Below, one piece after another: positions 47,728 through 56,915 of a DNA stretch of 64,000 bases; positions within the stretch are counted from its first letter, which is position 1; every line of letters starts with the position of its first letter. The notes beneath the pieces were generated by a model. That model was given only the letters and a program-made list of their open reading frames with translations. It was not told the origin of the DNA and did not search any database. A program made the translations under genes and the position numbers. Source of the stretch: Polynucleobacter sp. MG-5-Ahmo-C2 (GTDB taxonomy: Bacteria > Pseudomonadota > Gammaproteobacteria > Burkholderiales > Burkholderiaceae); the NCBI RefSeq assembly GCF_018687735.1, contig NZ_CP061304.1:1240001-1304000 (forward strand), given 5' to 3'.

Positions 47728-48414
47728 ATGGCAGTTATAGAACAGCCTAATTCGCAGAACTTACATGAAGCTATCTTCCAAAAGCTCAGATTGCTGTTGG
47801 TAGAGGGCAAGATTGCCCCTGGCAGCAAACTCAATGAACGAGAACTTGCCGAAAGCCTGAATGTTTCTCGCACCCCCATTCGCGAGGCGATCCGTCGCTT
47901 AGCTGCTGATGGTTTGGTAGAACTCATTGCCAATCGAGGCGCGATTGCTGTGCAACTCAGCATTACTGATGTCATTCACACCTTTAATGTCATTGCCGAT
48001 CTGGAGGGTTTTTCTGGCGAGTTGGCCGCCAATAATATTAGCGATACCGCCCTCTCTGAATTAGAAGCGCTCCAATATGAAATGATGGCTTCGTATGCGC
48101 GACGTGATTTATCTTCTTATTACAAACTCAATCTGCGCATTCATCATTTAATTAATCAAGCAGCTAATAATCCCGTACTAGCCAAACTGTTCTCGCAAGT
48201 GAACGCGCAAATTGAAGCTCTACGCTTTAGATCAAATCAAGATGGTGTTAAATGGGAAAAAGCGGTTGAAGAACACCAAGAGATGCTTGACGCTCTCAAA
48301 GCCAGAGACAGCAGCCGCATGCGGAAGATCATGATTCAGCACGTACAAAATAAACGTGATGTTGTAGTGCAGTTACTCAAAGCTGAATCCAAACTAGCAG
48401 AGACAGTCAAATGA
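47728..48414 (+). CDS. GntR family regulator (FCD subfamily)
   Basis: A 228-residue regulator: winged helix NLHEAIFQKLRLLLVEGKIAPGSKLNERELAESLNVSRTPIREAIRRLAADGLVEL (residues 10-65) and an all-helical FCD effector domain with metal-ligand type histidines (KLNLRIHHLINQA; KAVEEHQEML). GGGGAG gives a good ribosome site. It overlaps the hydroxyacid dehydrogenase gene by 4 bases and diverges from the aminotransferase. A small carboxylate such as glycolate, glyoxylate or a 2-hydroxyacid is the likely ligand (inference). Confidence 0.92.
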   Translation: MAVIEQPNSQNLHEAIFQKLRLLLVEGKIAPGSKLNERELAESLNVSRTPIREAIRRLAADGLVELIANRGAIAVQLSITDVIHTFNVIADLEGFSGELAANNISDTALSELEALQYEMMASYARRDLSSYYKLNLRIHHLINQAANNPVLAKLFSQVNAQIEALRFRSNQDGVKWEKAVEEHQEMLDALKARDSSRMRKIMIQHVQNKRDVVVQLLKAESKLAETVK

Positions 48415-51400
48415 ATAAACCTCTTGACCTTAAAGAGCTGATGGTGGATCAGGTAGAGCTAGCCAAACGCTTACGCCAAGAAACTTCGGGTGATGTGATG
48501 ACCGATAGCGCAAGTCGTGGTCGTTACGCTACCGACGCTTCTATTTATCAAGCTATGCCAGTTGCTGTATTTGTGCCGAAGACTGCGCAAGATATTGCGA
48601 GTGCCATTCAGATTGCGGCAGAGCTTGGTGTACCCGTTCTTCCCCGTGGCGGCGGTACCAGTCAGTGTGGTCAAACCACTGGCGCAGCATTAGTCATCGA
48701 TAACACTCAATACTTCAGAAATGTTCTTGATCTCAATCTCAATAAAGGCTATGTGGAAGTTGAGCCAGGTATCGTGCTTGATCACCTGAATGGCTCACTC
48801 AAGCAACACGGTCTTTGGTATCCGGTAGACGTTTCCACTGCTGGGCAAGCAACCATTGGTGGCATGGCGGGCAATAACTCTTGCGGCAGCCGCTCGATTG
48901 CTTACGGCAATATGGTGCATAACGTATTGGGTATTAATGCTTGGCTAGCAGATGGCAGAGTTGGTGAATTTGGGAACTACGCAAATAGCTCTGGCGTTGC
49001 CAAAGAACTCGGCGGCTTTGTCAAAGACTTAGCCAATACACTGCAGCCCGAGATTGAAGCGCGCTTTCCGAAAGTCTTGCGACGTGTTGCAGGTTACAAC
49101 CTCGACATCTTTCATCCCCAAAGCGAATTACCTTATACCCAAGATGGCAGTGTTAATTTAGCGCACCTCTTGGTAGGTAGCGAAGGCACGCTAGCCTACT
49201 TCAAATCTCTTAAGCTTAAATTAGCGCCATTGCCACAACACAAAGTACTGGGTATTGTGAACTTTGCGAGCTTTTATAAAGCCATGGATAGCGCTCAGCA
49301 CATTGTCAAACTTGGACCTACCGCAGTTGAGCTAGTTGATCGCACCATGATTGATTTAGCGCGCAGCAATCCTAGCTTTAAGAAAACGATTGAGACTGCG
49401 CTCATTGATCACACCGCCCAAACACCAGAAGCAATTCTCTTGGTGGAGTTTTCTGGTGAGGCGCACGCCCCACTACTAGATAAGCTTAAAGCTCTGCAAG
49501 AGCTCATGAGTGACTTGGGTTTACCAGGCTCAGTAGTGCCAATGCCCGACGCATCCTTGCAAAAGAATTTGTGGGAAGTGCGTAAAGCAGGTCTCAATAT
49601 CATGATGAGCCTTAAAGGGGATGGCAAGCCAGTAAGCTTTATTGAGGACTGCGCTGTGCCGCTGGAGAGTTTGGCTGATTACACTCAAGCATTGACAGAG
49701 GTGTTTTCCAAGCATGGATCAAGAGGTACTTGGTATGCCCATGCCTCAGTGGGCACTTTGCATGTGCGCCCCATTTTGGATATGCGCAGAGATGGTGCCC
49801 AAAAGATGCGTGCTGTAGCAGAAGAGGCCTCAGAGTTAGTACGCAAGTACAAAGGTGCTTATAGCGGCGAGCATGGTGATGGCCTATGTCGTGGTGAGTG
49901 GATCTCCTGGCAATTTGGCCCCAAAATCACTGAAGCCCTCTCGGAAATCAAGCACGCTTTTGATCCCAAAGGATTATTTAACCCCGGCAAGATCGTTAAT
50001 CCGCCGAGGATGGATGACCCCATCAATTTTAGGTTTCCACCCAATTACAAGGTCATTCCATTACAGCCTGCATTAGATTGGTCTGCTTGGAACGTGCAAA
50101 ATGACCCCGTTACAGAAGAAACTACAACCCCTGGTACTGGCGGTGATCCGGCTATGGGTTTAGCAAAAGCAGTGGAGATGTGCAATAACAATGGTCACTG
50201 CCGCAAGTTTGACGCTGAAGTAATGTGCCCAAGCTATCGCGTGACCCGTGATGAGAAACACCTCACTAGAGGACGAGCCAATACATTACGTCTGGCGCTT
50301 TCTAATCAACTCGATATTAAGAGTGGATCAACGATCGATTCATCCCCGCTAGCCAGTGATGCCATCAAAGAAGTCATGGAGCTTTGCGTGAGTTGCAAAG
50401 CCTGCCGTCGTGAGTGCCCTACTGGCGTAGATATGGCCAAGATGAAGATTGAGTTCTTATCGGCTTACAAGAAACGGGTTGGTCACTCCTTGCGGGACTT
50501 GGCAGTAGCTTACTTGCCTAAATATGCTCCTACTATTAGCAATATTCCTCTCCTACCAGCACTGCTAAACCTACGCAATCACGTTGCGCCAGTAGCAAAG
50601 CTACAAGAGTGGATTATGGGTATCTCTGCGCAAAGAAGTTTACCGATCTGGAAGAGTAAGACTTTCTGGAACCAGCAAACAGCACAAGGCTATCAGTTCT
50701 CGCCCGAAGAATTAGCCCAAAGCACTAATGGCAAAGGCGTGGTCTTGCTGGCTGATACTTTTAATGCCTATTTTGAAGATGAAAATCTCATCGCCGCACT
50801 GAAAGTTCTCCAAGCCGCAGGTTACCGTGTGCATATACCCAATAAGAGCCAAAACAATAGAGAAAAACAAGCAGTAAATACAAATATTTGTTCAAAAGAG
50901 TTTTGCTGTGGCAGAACCTATCTTGCAGCTGGTATGGTTGACAAAGCCAAAGAGACGCTGAGTGAGCTTATTGATCATCTTGCGCCTTATGCAGACAAGA
51001 ACATTCCAATTATTGGTCTAGAGCCCTCATGCCTCTTTACACTCAAGGATGAAGCCTTGGTCATGGGCTTCGGCGACAAGGCCATCTGCGTTTCTAAACA
51101 AGCTCAACTCTTGGAAGAGTTTTTAGCGGGTGAAGCTAAAGCAGGAACACTGAAACTCAATCTCAAAGAAGCCAGTAAGTCCGTGCTCTTTCATGGTCAC
51201 TGCCATCAGAAGTCTTTTGCAGCAGTTACCCCCGCCATGGAACTACTCAAACTGATTCCTAAAGCAGAGCCCAGGCTTATTGAATCTTCTTGTTGCGGTA
51301 TGGCGGGTAGTTTTGGTTACGAAGCAGAGCATATTAAAGTATCTAAACAAATGGCTGAAACGAGTTTATTGCCTACCATCCGTAAATCACCAGATAGTTG

Positions 51401-51497
51401 GGTAGTAGCTGATGGTACAAGTTGTCGCCATCAAATTGCGGATGGCACACAAAGAGAAGCTGTGCATATTGCTAGAATCCTAGCAGCGCATCTCTAG
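48411..51497 (+). CDS. FAD/4Fe-4S fusion dehydrogenase of 2-hydroxyacids (YdiJ/GlcDF-like)
   Basis: A 1028-residue fusion. Residues about 1-540 form a GlcD/PCMH-type flavoprotein (PVLPRGGGTSQCGQTTGAALVID, VDVSTAGQATIGGMAGNNSCGSRSI, GEHGDG). The C-terminal part has 4Fe-4S ligands CNNNGHCRKF...MCPSYR and CVSCKACRRECPTGVDMAK, then two CCG modules (SKEFCCGRTY, SSCCGMAGSFGY). This is the layout of YdiJ-like D-2-hydroxyacid dehydrogenases, which pass electrons to the quinone pool. Coupled to gntR by ATGA. Glycolate, D-lactate or D-2-hydroxyglutarate are candidate substrates. Confidence 0.88.
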   Translation: MNKPLDLKELMVDQVELAKRLRQETSGDVMTDSASRGRYATDASIYQAMPVAVFVPKTAQDIASAIQIAAELGVPVLPRGGGTSQCGQTTGAALVIDNTQYFRNVLDLNLNKGYVEVEPGIVLDHLNGSLKQHGLWYPVDVSTAGQATIGGMAGNNSCGSRSIAYGNMVHNVLGINAWLADGRVGEFGNYANSSGVAKELGGFVKDLANTLQPEIEARFPKVLRRVAGYNLDIFHPQSELPYTQDGSVNLAHLLVGSEGTLAYFKSLKLKLAPLPQHKVLGIVNFASFYKAMDSAQHIVKLGPTAVELVDRTMIDLARSNPSFKKTIETALIDHTAQTPEAILLVEFSGEAHAPLLDKLKALQELMSDLGLPGSVVPMPDASLQKNLWEVRKAGLNIMMSLKGDGKPVSFIEDCAVPLESLADYTQALTEVFSKHGSRGTWYAHASVGTLHVRPILDMRRDGAQKMRAVAEEASELVRKYKGAYSGEHGDGLCRGEWISWQFGPKITEALSEIKHAFDPKGLFNPGKIVNPPRMDDPINFRFPPNYKVIPLQPALDWSAWNVQNDPVTEETTTPGTGGDPAMGLAKAVEMCNNNGHCRKFDAEVMCPSYRVTRDEKHLTRGRANTLRLALSNQLDIKSGSTIDSSPLASDAIKEVMELCVSCKACRRECPTGVDMAKMKIEFLSAYKKRVGHSLRDLAVAYLPKYAPTISNIPLLPALLNLRNHVAPVAKLQEWIMGISAQRSLPIWKSKTFWNQQTAQGYQFSPEELAQSTNGKGVVLLADTFNAYFEDENLIAALKVLQAAGYRVHIPNKSQNNREKQAVNTNICSKEFCCGRTYLAAGMVDKAKETLSELIDHLAPYADKNIPIIGLEPSCLFTLKDEALVMGFGDKAICVSKQAQLLEEFLAGEAKAGTLKLNLKEASKSVLFHGHCHQKSFAAVTPAMELLKLIPKAEPRLIESSCCGMAGSFGYEAEHIKVSKQMAETSLLPTIRKSPDSWVVADGTSCRHQIADGTQREAVHIARILAAHL

Positions 51498-51514
51498 TTC
51501 AAGTTAAAGGGGAC

Positions 51515-51877
51515 TTAGCGAATAACGCCATAACCCACCATTAGCAAGGTTCCAGTCAATAAAGCTGGAACCAATCGCTTGCTTGGTTTAGACACCATTA
51601 CACCAATACTTAAAGCGCAAATCAGAATGCGTATCCACAAGGGTACTGTTGCCATCAAGCCCAAGGGCATAACGATGAGTCGCACTGTTAAAGCCGCAAC
51701 CATCGCATAGGTAACAGCAGCGATCCAACGAAACAGTTCGCTGTCTTGATTAATGCTATTCGAAAGTAGTACGCCAATTGCGCGACAGAAGTAGGTGCCA
51801 AGGCAAGCACCTACCAAGGCAATCCATAAACCCCAGCCAGAGAGTGCGTTAGCCATGGTGTCCATCGCACTCATCAC
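51515..51877 (-). CDS. azlD: AzlD family small subunit of branched-chain amino acid exporter
   Basis: A 120-residue protein with four hydrophobic helices and the AzlD pattern GACLGTYFCRAIGVLL at the first helix and KRLVPALLTGTLLMVGYGVIR at the end. It works with AzlC in export of valine, leucine and related amino acids. Its start overlaps the azlC stop (ATGA). Converges with the hydroxyacid dehydrogenase gene. Confidence 0.85.
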   Translation of the reverse strand: MMSAMDTMANALSGWGLWIALVGACLGTYFCRAIGVLLSNSINQDSELFRWIAAVTYAMVAALTVRLIVMPLGLMATVPLWIRILICALSIGVMVSKPSKRLVPALLTGTLLMVGYGVIR

Positions 51878-52659
51878 CCAATAATCCCTGCTTTTTTACG
51901 CAAGAACTTACGGTCAATAAAGTAAGCAATTGTTCCGGCCACAAGACCTGATGTGAGCAGGCTAGTATCACGGTCGACGATGAAGAAAATCGGACCAAAG
52001 ATACAACCTAACATTAAGGCAATACGATTGATCCAAGGATTGACTTCTGTAAAGGTTAGCAAAAAGAAAAGGGGGTTAATAAAAACGAGACCTAAGGTGA
52101 TTGCTGGAGGTACCATGCCCGCAAGGTAAAACCCCAAGATAGTTCCTGGCACAGAAATCAGCCAGCAAATTAAACCCAGGCCCACAAAATAACTTAAGCG
52201 ATGTTTAGTTTCGATCGAATGAAACTCACGCATCGAGATTGCCCATGCAGTCATCGCCAATAAATGCACCGAAGCATATAAGCTGCGATTACGGTCTTTG
52301 TGATGAAACTGCGGAAAGAGTGTCACCGTCATCGTGATGAAACGGGTAGAAGTTAATGTCACCGCTAAAGCAATGGCGATAACTGATGAACCCGTAATTG
52401 CCATCTCCAGCAAGACCACCTGCCCTGGCAAGGCAAACATGAACAAGGAAGTAAAGGTGGTGAACCAAACATCAAAGCCATTGGTTTTACCCATTGCACC
52501 AAAACCCACCATGCCAGCAAAAAGTACCATTGCTGGGGCGCCAGCCGCATCTCGTAAACCAGTCCAAAATGCATCTTCACGACTCTGAAAGCGCTCAGCC
52601 ACTGAACCCTCTAGCGCTATTTCACTTGGATCAATATAGGGTTGGTCGGATGATGACAT
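51874..52659 (-). CDS. azlC: AzlC family branched-chain amino acid exporter, large subunit
   Basis: A 261-residue inner-membrane protein with about seven helices. It shows the AzlC features FWTGLRDAAGAPAMVLFAGMVGFGAMGK near the start and SLYASVHLLAMTAWAISM in the middle. First gene of the azlCD pair. Substrate range is inferred from the family (branched-chain amino acids, methionine). Confidence 0.86.
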   Translation of the reverse strand: MSSSDQPYIDPSEIALEGSVAERFQSREDAFWTGLRDAAGAPAMVLFAGMVGFGAMGKTNGFDVWFTTFTSLFMFALPGQVVLLEMAITGSSVIAIALAVTLTSTRFITMTVTLFPQFHHKDRNRSLYASVHLLAMTAWAISMREFHSIETKHRLSYFVGLGLICWLISVPGTILGFYLAGMVPPAITLGLVFINPLFFLLTFTEVNPWINRIALMLGCIFGPIFFIVDRDTSLLTSGLVAGTIAYFIDRKFLRKKAGIIG

Positions 52660-52676
52660 GATTCAATTGTAAGCCG

Positions 52677-53780
52677 TTAGTCAGCCCTTAGGGCCCACTC
52701 AATATGCTCAGCTACCAAGCCATCGGCAGCACTTAAAGCCCCACTCAAGGCATAACGAATTGACTCTTTGTCAGCAATACCAGTCTTAGGGCTAGCCAGT
52801 GCATTACCCATAGCCACTGCCAGATTCCGACGCCAACGACTATAGCCAATTCTCCGAATCGCACTGCCTTCATGGCGCTGCTCAAACTCAGCTTCAGTCC
52901 AAGACCAAAGATGCAACAAACTTGCTTGCCCTAAGCCATGACGCTGCGCAAAGTCTGGCAACTGGGTACGCTTGGCAAATTTATTCCAGGGGCAGATCAA
53001 CTGGCAATCATCGCAACCATAAATTCGATTACCCATCGCACTTCTGAACTCTGCTGGTATTGCTTCAGGGTTTTCAATGGTTAAGTAAGAGATACAACGA
53101 CGGGCATCTAATTGGTAAGGTGCGGTAATGGCTTGGGTAGGACAGACATCAATACAAGATTGGCAAGTACCACAATGCTCTGCCTGCTCTTCATCAATGG
53201 GCAGCGGCACGTCCACTAAGATCTCGCCTAAGAAAAAAGTAGAGCCAGATTCTCGGTTCAGTAGTAGTGTGTGTTTACCGCGCCAGCCCAAACCTGCTTT
53301 GCGAGCGAGCTCCACCTCCATTAATGGTGCTGAATCAGTAAATACGCGATACCCAAAGGTGCCAATTTTTTCTTCAATCGCTTTGGCAAAATCTTGCAAA
53401 CGATTGCGAAGTACTTTGTGATAATCGCGCCCACGGGCGTACATGGAGACTATTGCTTGAGATGGATCTTCTAACCGATTCCATTCGGCATCAAAATTGC
53501 TTTCGGGAGGCAGATAATTCATCGAGACACAAATCACGCGCGCTGTGCCGGGAACTAATAATTGGGGATTGAAGCGCAAGTCTGCATGGCGCTGCATATA
53601 CTCCATATGACCATGACGCCCTTCTGCTAGCCATTCTTGCAAGCGCTCACTTGCAATACCTAAATGGGTGTCAGTAATCCGCAAACCGTCAAAACCAAAG
53701 ATCTCAGCCTGCTCCCCCAACCAAGCTCGAAGCTTTTGCTGATCTAAGGAAGAGGGGTTGGCAGATAAAGGCATGGGCAA
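52677..53780 (-). CDS. queG: Epoxyqueuosine reductase
   Basis: Cobalamin-dependent last step of queuosine synthesis. The 367-residue protein has the N-terminal cobalamin-binding domain (VICVSMNYLPPE, SMYARGRDYHKVLRNRL, FTDSAPLMEVELARKAGLGWRGKHTLLLN) and two 4Fe-4S motifs CGTCQSCIDVCPTQA and CDDCQLICPWNKFA. Its need for cobalamin matches the B12 uptake gene at 13 kb, and its product supports gluQ. It starts 37 bases from tsaE on the opposite strand, the usual pairing in betaproteobacteria. Confidence 0.95.
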   Translation of the reverse strand: MPMPLSANPSSLDQQKLRAWLGEQAEIFGFDGLRITDTHLGIASERLQEWLAEGRHGHMEYMQRHADLRFNPQLLVPGTARVICVSMNYLPPESNFDAEWNRLEDPSQAIVSMYARGRDYHKVLRNRLQDFAKAIEEKIGTFGYRVFTDSAPLMEVELARKAGLGWRGKHTLLLNRESGSTFFLGEILVDVPLPIDEEQAEHCGTCQSCIDVCPTQAITAPYQLDARRCISYLTIENPEAIPAEFRSAMGNRIYGCDDCQLICPWNKFAKRTQLPDFAQRHGLGQASLLHLWSWTEAEFEQRHEGSAIRRIGYSRWRRNLAVAMGNALASPKTGIADKESIRYALSGALSAADGLVAEHIEWALRAD

Positions 53781-53817
53781 TACAGAATGTAGCGCAATAA
53801 TTGAATAAACTAGGGTA

Positions 53818-54369
53818 ATGACTGGAAATCAGACGCCTCAGGCATCTCTCAAAGCAACATTTAAGCAATATTGTAGGCAGGAAGCAGAAACTGCATCCCT
53901 AGCTAAGCATCTCGCTGCCAGCTTGGCGCACTGGATGGGGCTAACCCCAGAGGCGCATATCAACATTTCCCTAGAAGGTGATTTAGGTGCAGGAAAAACG
54001 ACTTTTGCTAGGCATTTGATTCAGGGGCTCGGTTATGGGGGCAAAGTGAAGAGCCCCACTTACACCTTGTGCGAACCCTACGAACTCCAAAGCAATCAAC
54101 AAACCTTTACTGCCCATCACTTTGATCTCTACAGAATGCGTGATCCACTAGAGTGGCAAGAGGCAGGATTTGCAGAGCATTTTGATGTGCCGGGATTTTG
54201 CTTAATCGAGTGGCCAGAAAAAGCAGAGGGCACCCTTCCCGCTTTTGATATTCAGATTTTGCTGACAGCTGGCTTACAAGAAAATGAACGTAGCATTGAA
54301 TTAAATGCACTTTCTGAGAAAGGCAAAAAAATAGTGGTTGATATAAAGCAGCGCCCAATAGATACATGA
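53818..54369 (+). CDS. tsaE: tRNA threonylcarbamoyladenosine synthesis ATPase TsaE
   Basis: P-loop ATPase that with TsaB and TsaD makes t6A37 in ANN-reading tRNAs. Walker A SLEGDLGAGKTTFARHLIQGL at about residues 52-72, SPTYTLCEPY, HHFDLYRM and IEWPEKAEG. At 183 residues it has an N-terminal extension of about 25 residues beyond the usual 155, so translation could begin later; no better internal start stands out. Overlaps amiC by 4 bases. Confidence 0.94.
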   Translation: MTGNQTPQASLKATFKQYCRQEAETASLAKHLAASLAHWMGLTPEAHINISLEGDLGAGKTTFARHLIQGLGYGGKVKSPTYTLCEPYELQSNQQTFTAHHFDLYRMRDPLEWQEAGFAEHFDVPGFCLIEWPEKAEGTLPAFDIQILLTAGLQENERSIELNALSEKGKKIVVDIKQRPIDT

Positions 54370-55703
54370 GTGGCAAAAAAGTAAACCACTCTCGAAGACA
54401 GCATCTCAAGACCTCAGCCAAGTTCTTGAGCTTTGCTCTATTGCTTACTGAGGTAGATATCGCTTGGGGCGCCAAAATCTTAGGTGTACGTATTTGGCCC
54501 TCAGAGGATTACACCCGCATTACTTTAGAGTCAGATACTCCATTACCGATTACCCAGCAAATCCTGACCAACCCAGATCGCTTGGTGGTGGATGTCCAAG
54601 GTTTAGAACTGAACCCTACTCTGAAAGACTTGGTTGCCAAAGTAAAACCAAATGATCCTTATGTATCGCAGATCCGGGTGGGGCAATTTCAGCCAGGCAT
54701 TGTGCGCTTGGTATTTGACTTAAAAGAACCGATCAAGCCGCAACTCTTCACGCTTGATCCCGTCGGTGAATACAACTACCGCATGGTCTTTGATCTATAC
54801 CCTACCACTCCACTTGATCCTTTAATGGCTTTAGTAAGAAGTAGCGCCAAAAAAGAGAGCGCCCTTGAAAAAGCAAATGAAGAAATTGATTTGATTGCAC
54901 AATTTGCAACTAAGAAAGAAAAGGAAGCCCCAAAAAATCCAGTAGCCCAAGCGATACCGGAAACAAAAGATGTGCCAGCATCTGCTAAATACAAACGATT
55001 AATCACAATTGCCATTGATCCTGGCCATGGCGGTGAAGATCCGGGTGCTATAGGCGCTGCAGGATCTCGAGAAAAGAATGTCGTGCTTTCCATTGCGAGA
55101 AGACTTAAGGAAAAGATTGAGGGCGAAGCCTATATGCGTCCCTACCTCACTAGAGATGGTGATTACTTTGTGCCACTGCATGTACGAGTACAAAAAGCCA
55201 GGAAAGTGGAGGCAGATCTATTTGTATCGATTCATGCGGATGCGTTTATTGAACCTAGGGCTAAAGGGGCTTCTGTATTTGCACTTTCCCAAATGGGGGC
55301 AAGTAGCTCAATGGCACGTTGGATGGCGAATAAAGAAAATGCTTCAGATCTTATCGGCGGCATCAATATCAAGACCCAAGATCGGCAAGTAGCGAACTTA
55401 CTTCTGGACATGTCCACAACAGCTCAAATTAAAGACTCGATGCAAGTAGGTCAGTCCATTCTGAAGCAAATTGGGGGATTTGCGCCCCTTCATAAAGGCA
55501 AGGTAGAGCAAGCCAGCTTTGCTGTTTTAAAGGCTCCAGACATTCCTTCGATCCTGGTAGAGACTGCCTTTATCAGCAACCCTCAAGAGGAGGCCAGATT
55601 AAACGATGATGGCTATCAGGATCGGATTGCAGAGGCTATTTTGAGAGGAATTAAGGAGTATTTTTCTAAAAACCCACCAGTAGCCAGGCGGCTCAACTCA
55701 TAA
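54366..55703 (+). CDS. amiC: N-acetylmuramoyl-L-alanine amidase, AmiC type
   Basis: Periplasmic zinc amidase that splits septal peptidoglycan for daughter-cell separation. The N-terminus carries a twin-arginine signal (HSRRQHLKTSAKFLSFALLL), as in E. coli AmiA/AmiC. Then an AMIN domain (about 40-150), a linker, and the Amidase_3 domain with IAIDPGHGGEDPGAIG, REKNVVLSIARRL (Glu ligand), LFVSIHADAF (His ligand) and SILVETAFISN (catalytic Glu). Length 445. Cotranslated with tsaE, a conserved pair. Confidence 0.95.
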   Translation: MSGKKVNHSRRQHLKTSAKFLSFALLLTEVDIAWGAKILGVRIWPSEDYTRITLESDTPLPITQQILTNPDRLVVDVQGLELNPTLKDLVAKVKPNDPYVSQIRVGQFQPGIVRLVFDLKEPIKPQLFTLDPVGEYNYRMVFDLYPTTPLDPLMALVRSSAKKESALEKANEEIDLIAQFATKKEKEAPKNPVAQAIPETKDVPASAKYKRLITIAIDPGHGGEDPGAIGAAGSREKNVVLSIARRLKEKIEGEAYMRPYLTRDGDYFVPLHVRVQKARKVEADLFVSIHADAFIEPRAKGASVFALSQMGASSSMARWMANKENASDLIGGINIKTQDRQVANLLLDMSTTAQIKDSMQVGQSILKQIGGFAPLHKGKVEQASFAVLKAPDIPSILVETAFISNPQEEARLNDDGYQDRIAEAILRGIKEYFSKNPPVARRLNS

Positions 55704-55771
55704 CGTACTTGTAAGTACAAGGGCTCACGGGCAGACGACCCATACCCCAGGAACACCCATAAACTTCTTGC

Positions 55772-55777
55772 TATAAT
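55772..55777 (+). promoter_or_regulatory. Candidate -10 of the tRNA-Lys promoter
   Basis: TATAAT ends 12 bases before the mature 5' end of tRNA-Lys, leaving room for a short leader. No consensus -35 is visible at the right distance. Confidence 0.45.
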
Positions 55778-55789
55778 CTTCGTTTTACC

Positions 55790-55865
55790 GGGTCGGTAGC
55801 TCAGTCGGTAGAGCAGCGGACTTTTAATCCGTTGGTCGCGAGTTCGAATCTCGCCCGACCCACCA
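55790..55865 (+). tRNA. tRNA-Lys (anticodon TTT)
   Basis: A 76-base tRNA: acceptor GGGTCGG/CCGACCC, D-arm AGCTCAGTCGGTAGAGC, anticodon stem-loop GCGGA-CTTTTAA-TCCGT giving anticodon TTT, T-arm GCGAGTTCGAATCTCGC, discriminator A and encoded CCA. Confidence 0.98.
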
Positions 55866-55872
55866 GTAATTC

Positions 55873-55900
55873 AAAAGCCACTCTCGAGTGGCTTTTACTT
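55873..55900. terminator. Terminator between tRNA-Lys and oxyR
   Basis: AAAAGCCACT-CTCG-AGTGGCTTTT is a 10-bp perfect stem with a 4-base loop, followed by ACTTTT on the plus strand and TTGAATTACT on the minus. Stem-borne T and A runs let it serve both the tRNA and the converging oxyR transcript. Confidence 0.85.
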
Positions 55901-56791
55901 TTAGACCTTCATCACCTTTACCAAGGCGTTAAATTCCTCAATCCTGGCAGTCGATGGTCTGGCCACTAAAGCAATTCTTCTTTTAGGAGCTGGTGCAGCC
56001 AAGGGTTTAGCTATGAGGTTTGTTTGTTTCAACAAACCAGACTTCACCGCCATCTCTGGCAGCAGCGCAATACCTAAATCAGACTCCACCATTTGCACTA
56101 GAGTGAGCAGGCTGGTTGCCTCAATTCCATAATGATTAGCAGCTGAACTTCTCTTACATGCTTTGATCGTATGATCACGCAAGCAGTTACCTTCTTCCAG
56201 TAACAAAATGCGATCAGTTAATTTACTAGTTAACTGCACCTCTTTATTTTTAAGCGCAGGATCATCCTTGCCGCCAACAACCCAGAACTCATCATCAAAT
56301 AATTCTTTAGTGAGAAAGCCATCTGTGTCGTAAGGTAGAGCAATCAACGCGAAATCTAATTCATGACGATTTAACTTCTCCATCAGATTGGCTGACATGT
56401 CCTCTCTCAGGACAACCTTGAGCTTAGGAAATTGCTCACGCATCTTAGGCAATAGTGTTGGCAACAAAAATGGTGCAATCGTCGGAATCACGCCTAACTT
56501 AATGACACCCACCATGGATCCAGCTGAACCCTCTACAAAGTCAACCAAATCATCTGCCTGCACGATCAAACGTTGGGCGCGCTCCACCACCCCACGCCCA
56601 ATCGGGGTTACCGAAACAGAGTGCTTATCCCTCTCCACTAATTGAACGCCCAGAGTGTCTTCTAGCTCTTTTAGGCCTGCGCTGAGGGTGGATTGACCAA
56701 CAAAGCAGCTTTCTGCAGCTTTAGTGAAGCTTAATGTCTCGCTAAGTGCAATTAAGTAACGTAATTGCTTTATGGTGGGCAATGCAGCCAT
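55901..56791 (-). CDS. oxyR: Peroxide-sensing LysR regulator OxyR
   Basis: A 296-residue LTTR: winged helix LPTIKQLRYLIALSETLSFTKAAESCFVGQSTLSAGLKELE, and an effector domain with LLEEGNCLRDHTIKACKRS. The two cysteines are eight residues apart, the spacing of the Cys199/Cys208 pair that forms the peroxide-sensing disulfide in E. coli OxyR. Divergent from ahpC-ahpF, its expected target. Confidence 0.95.
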   Translation of the reverse strand: MAALPTIKQLRYLIALSETLSFTKAAESCFVGQSTLSAGLKELEDTLGVQLVERDKHSVSVTPIGRGVVERAQRLIVQADDLVDFVEGSAGSMVGVIKLGVIPTIAPFLLPTLLPKMREQFPKLKVVLREDMSANLMEKLNRHELDFALIALPYDTDGFLTKELFDDEFWVVGGKDDPALKNKEVQLTSKLTDRILLLEEGNCLRDHTIKACKRSSAANHYGIEATSLLTLVQMVESDLGIALLPEMAVKSGLLKQTNLIAKPLAAPAPKRRIALVARPSTARIEEFNALVKVMKV

Positions 56792-56805
56792 ATTGAGCCT
56801 TTTCT

Positions 56806-56860
56806 GTTATCTATTAAATCGATTAATAACATCATTTTAATTCATTTGAATGATCTATGC
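56806..56860. promoter_or_regulatory. Candidate OxyR binding region
   Basis: Two adjacent dyads lie between oxyR and ahpC. GTTAT...ATAAC spans 56806-56830 and includes ATCTATTAAATCGAT with the T-N11-A pattern; ATCATT-N12-AATGAT spans 56831-56854, followed by CTAT. The combined AT-rich length of about 50 bases suits the four-contact OxyR tetramer. Confidence 0.5.
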
Positions 56861-56915
56861 AAGAGGCCCATAATTCGTCCAGTTGTTAATTTTTTCAACC
56901 CCTGAAAGGAACACC

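Noticed and set aside
55706..55722. GTACTTGTAAGTAC after amiC as terminator or operator
   Set aside because: Short AT-rich dyad without a T-run or a nearby regulator; nothing supports a role.
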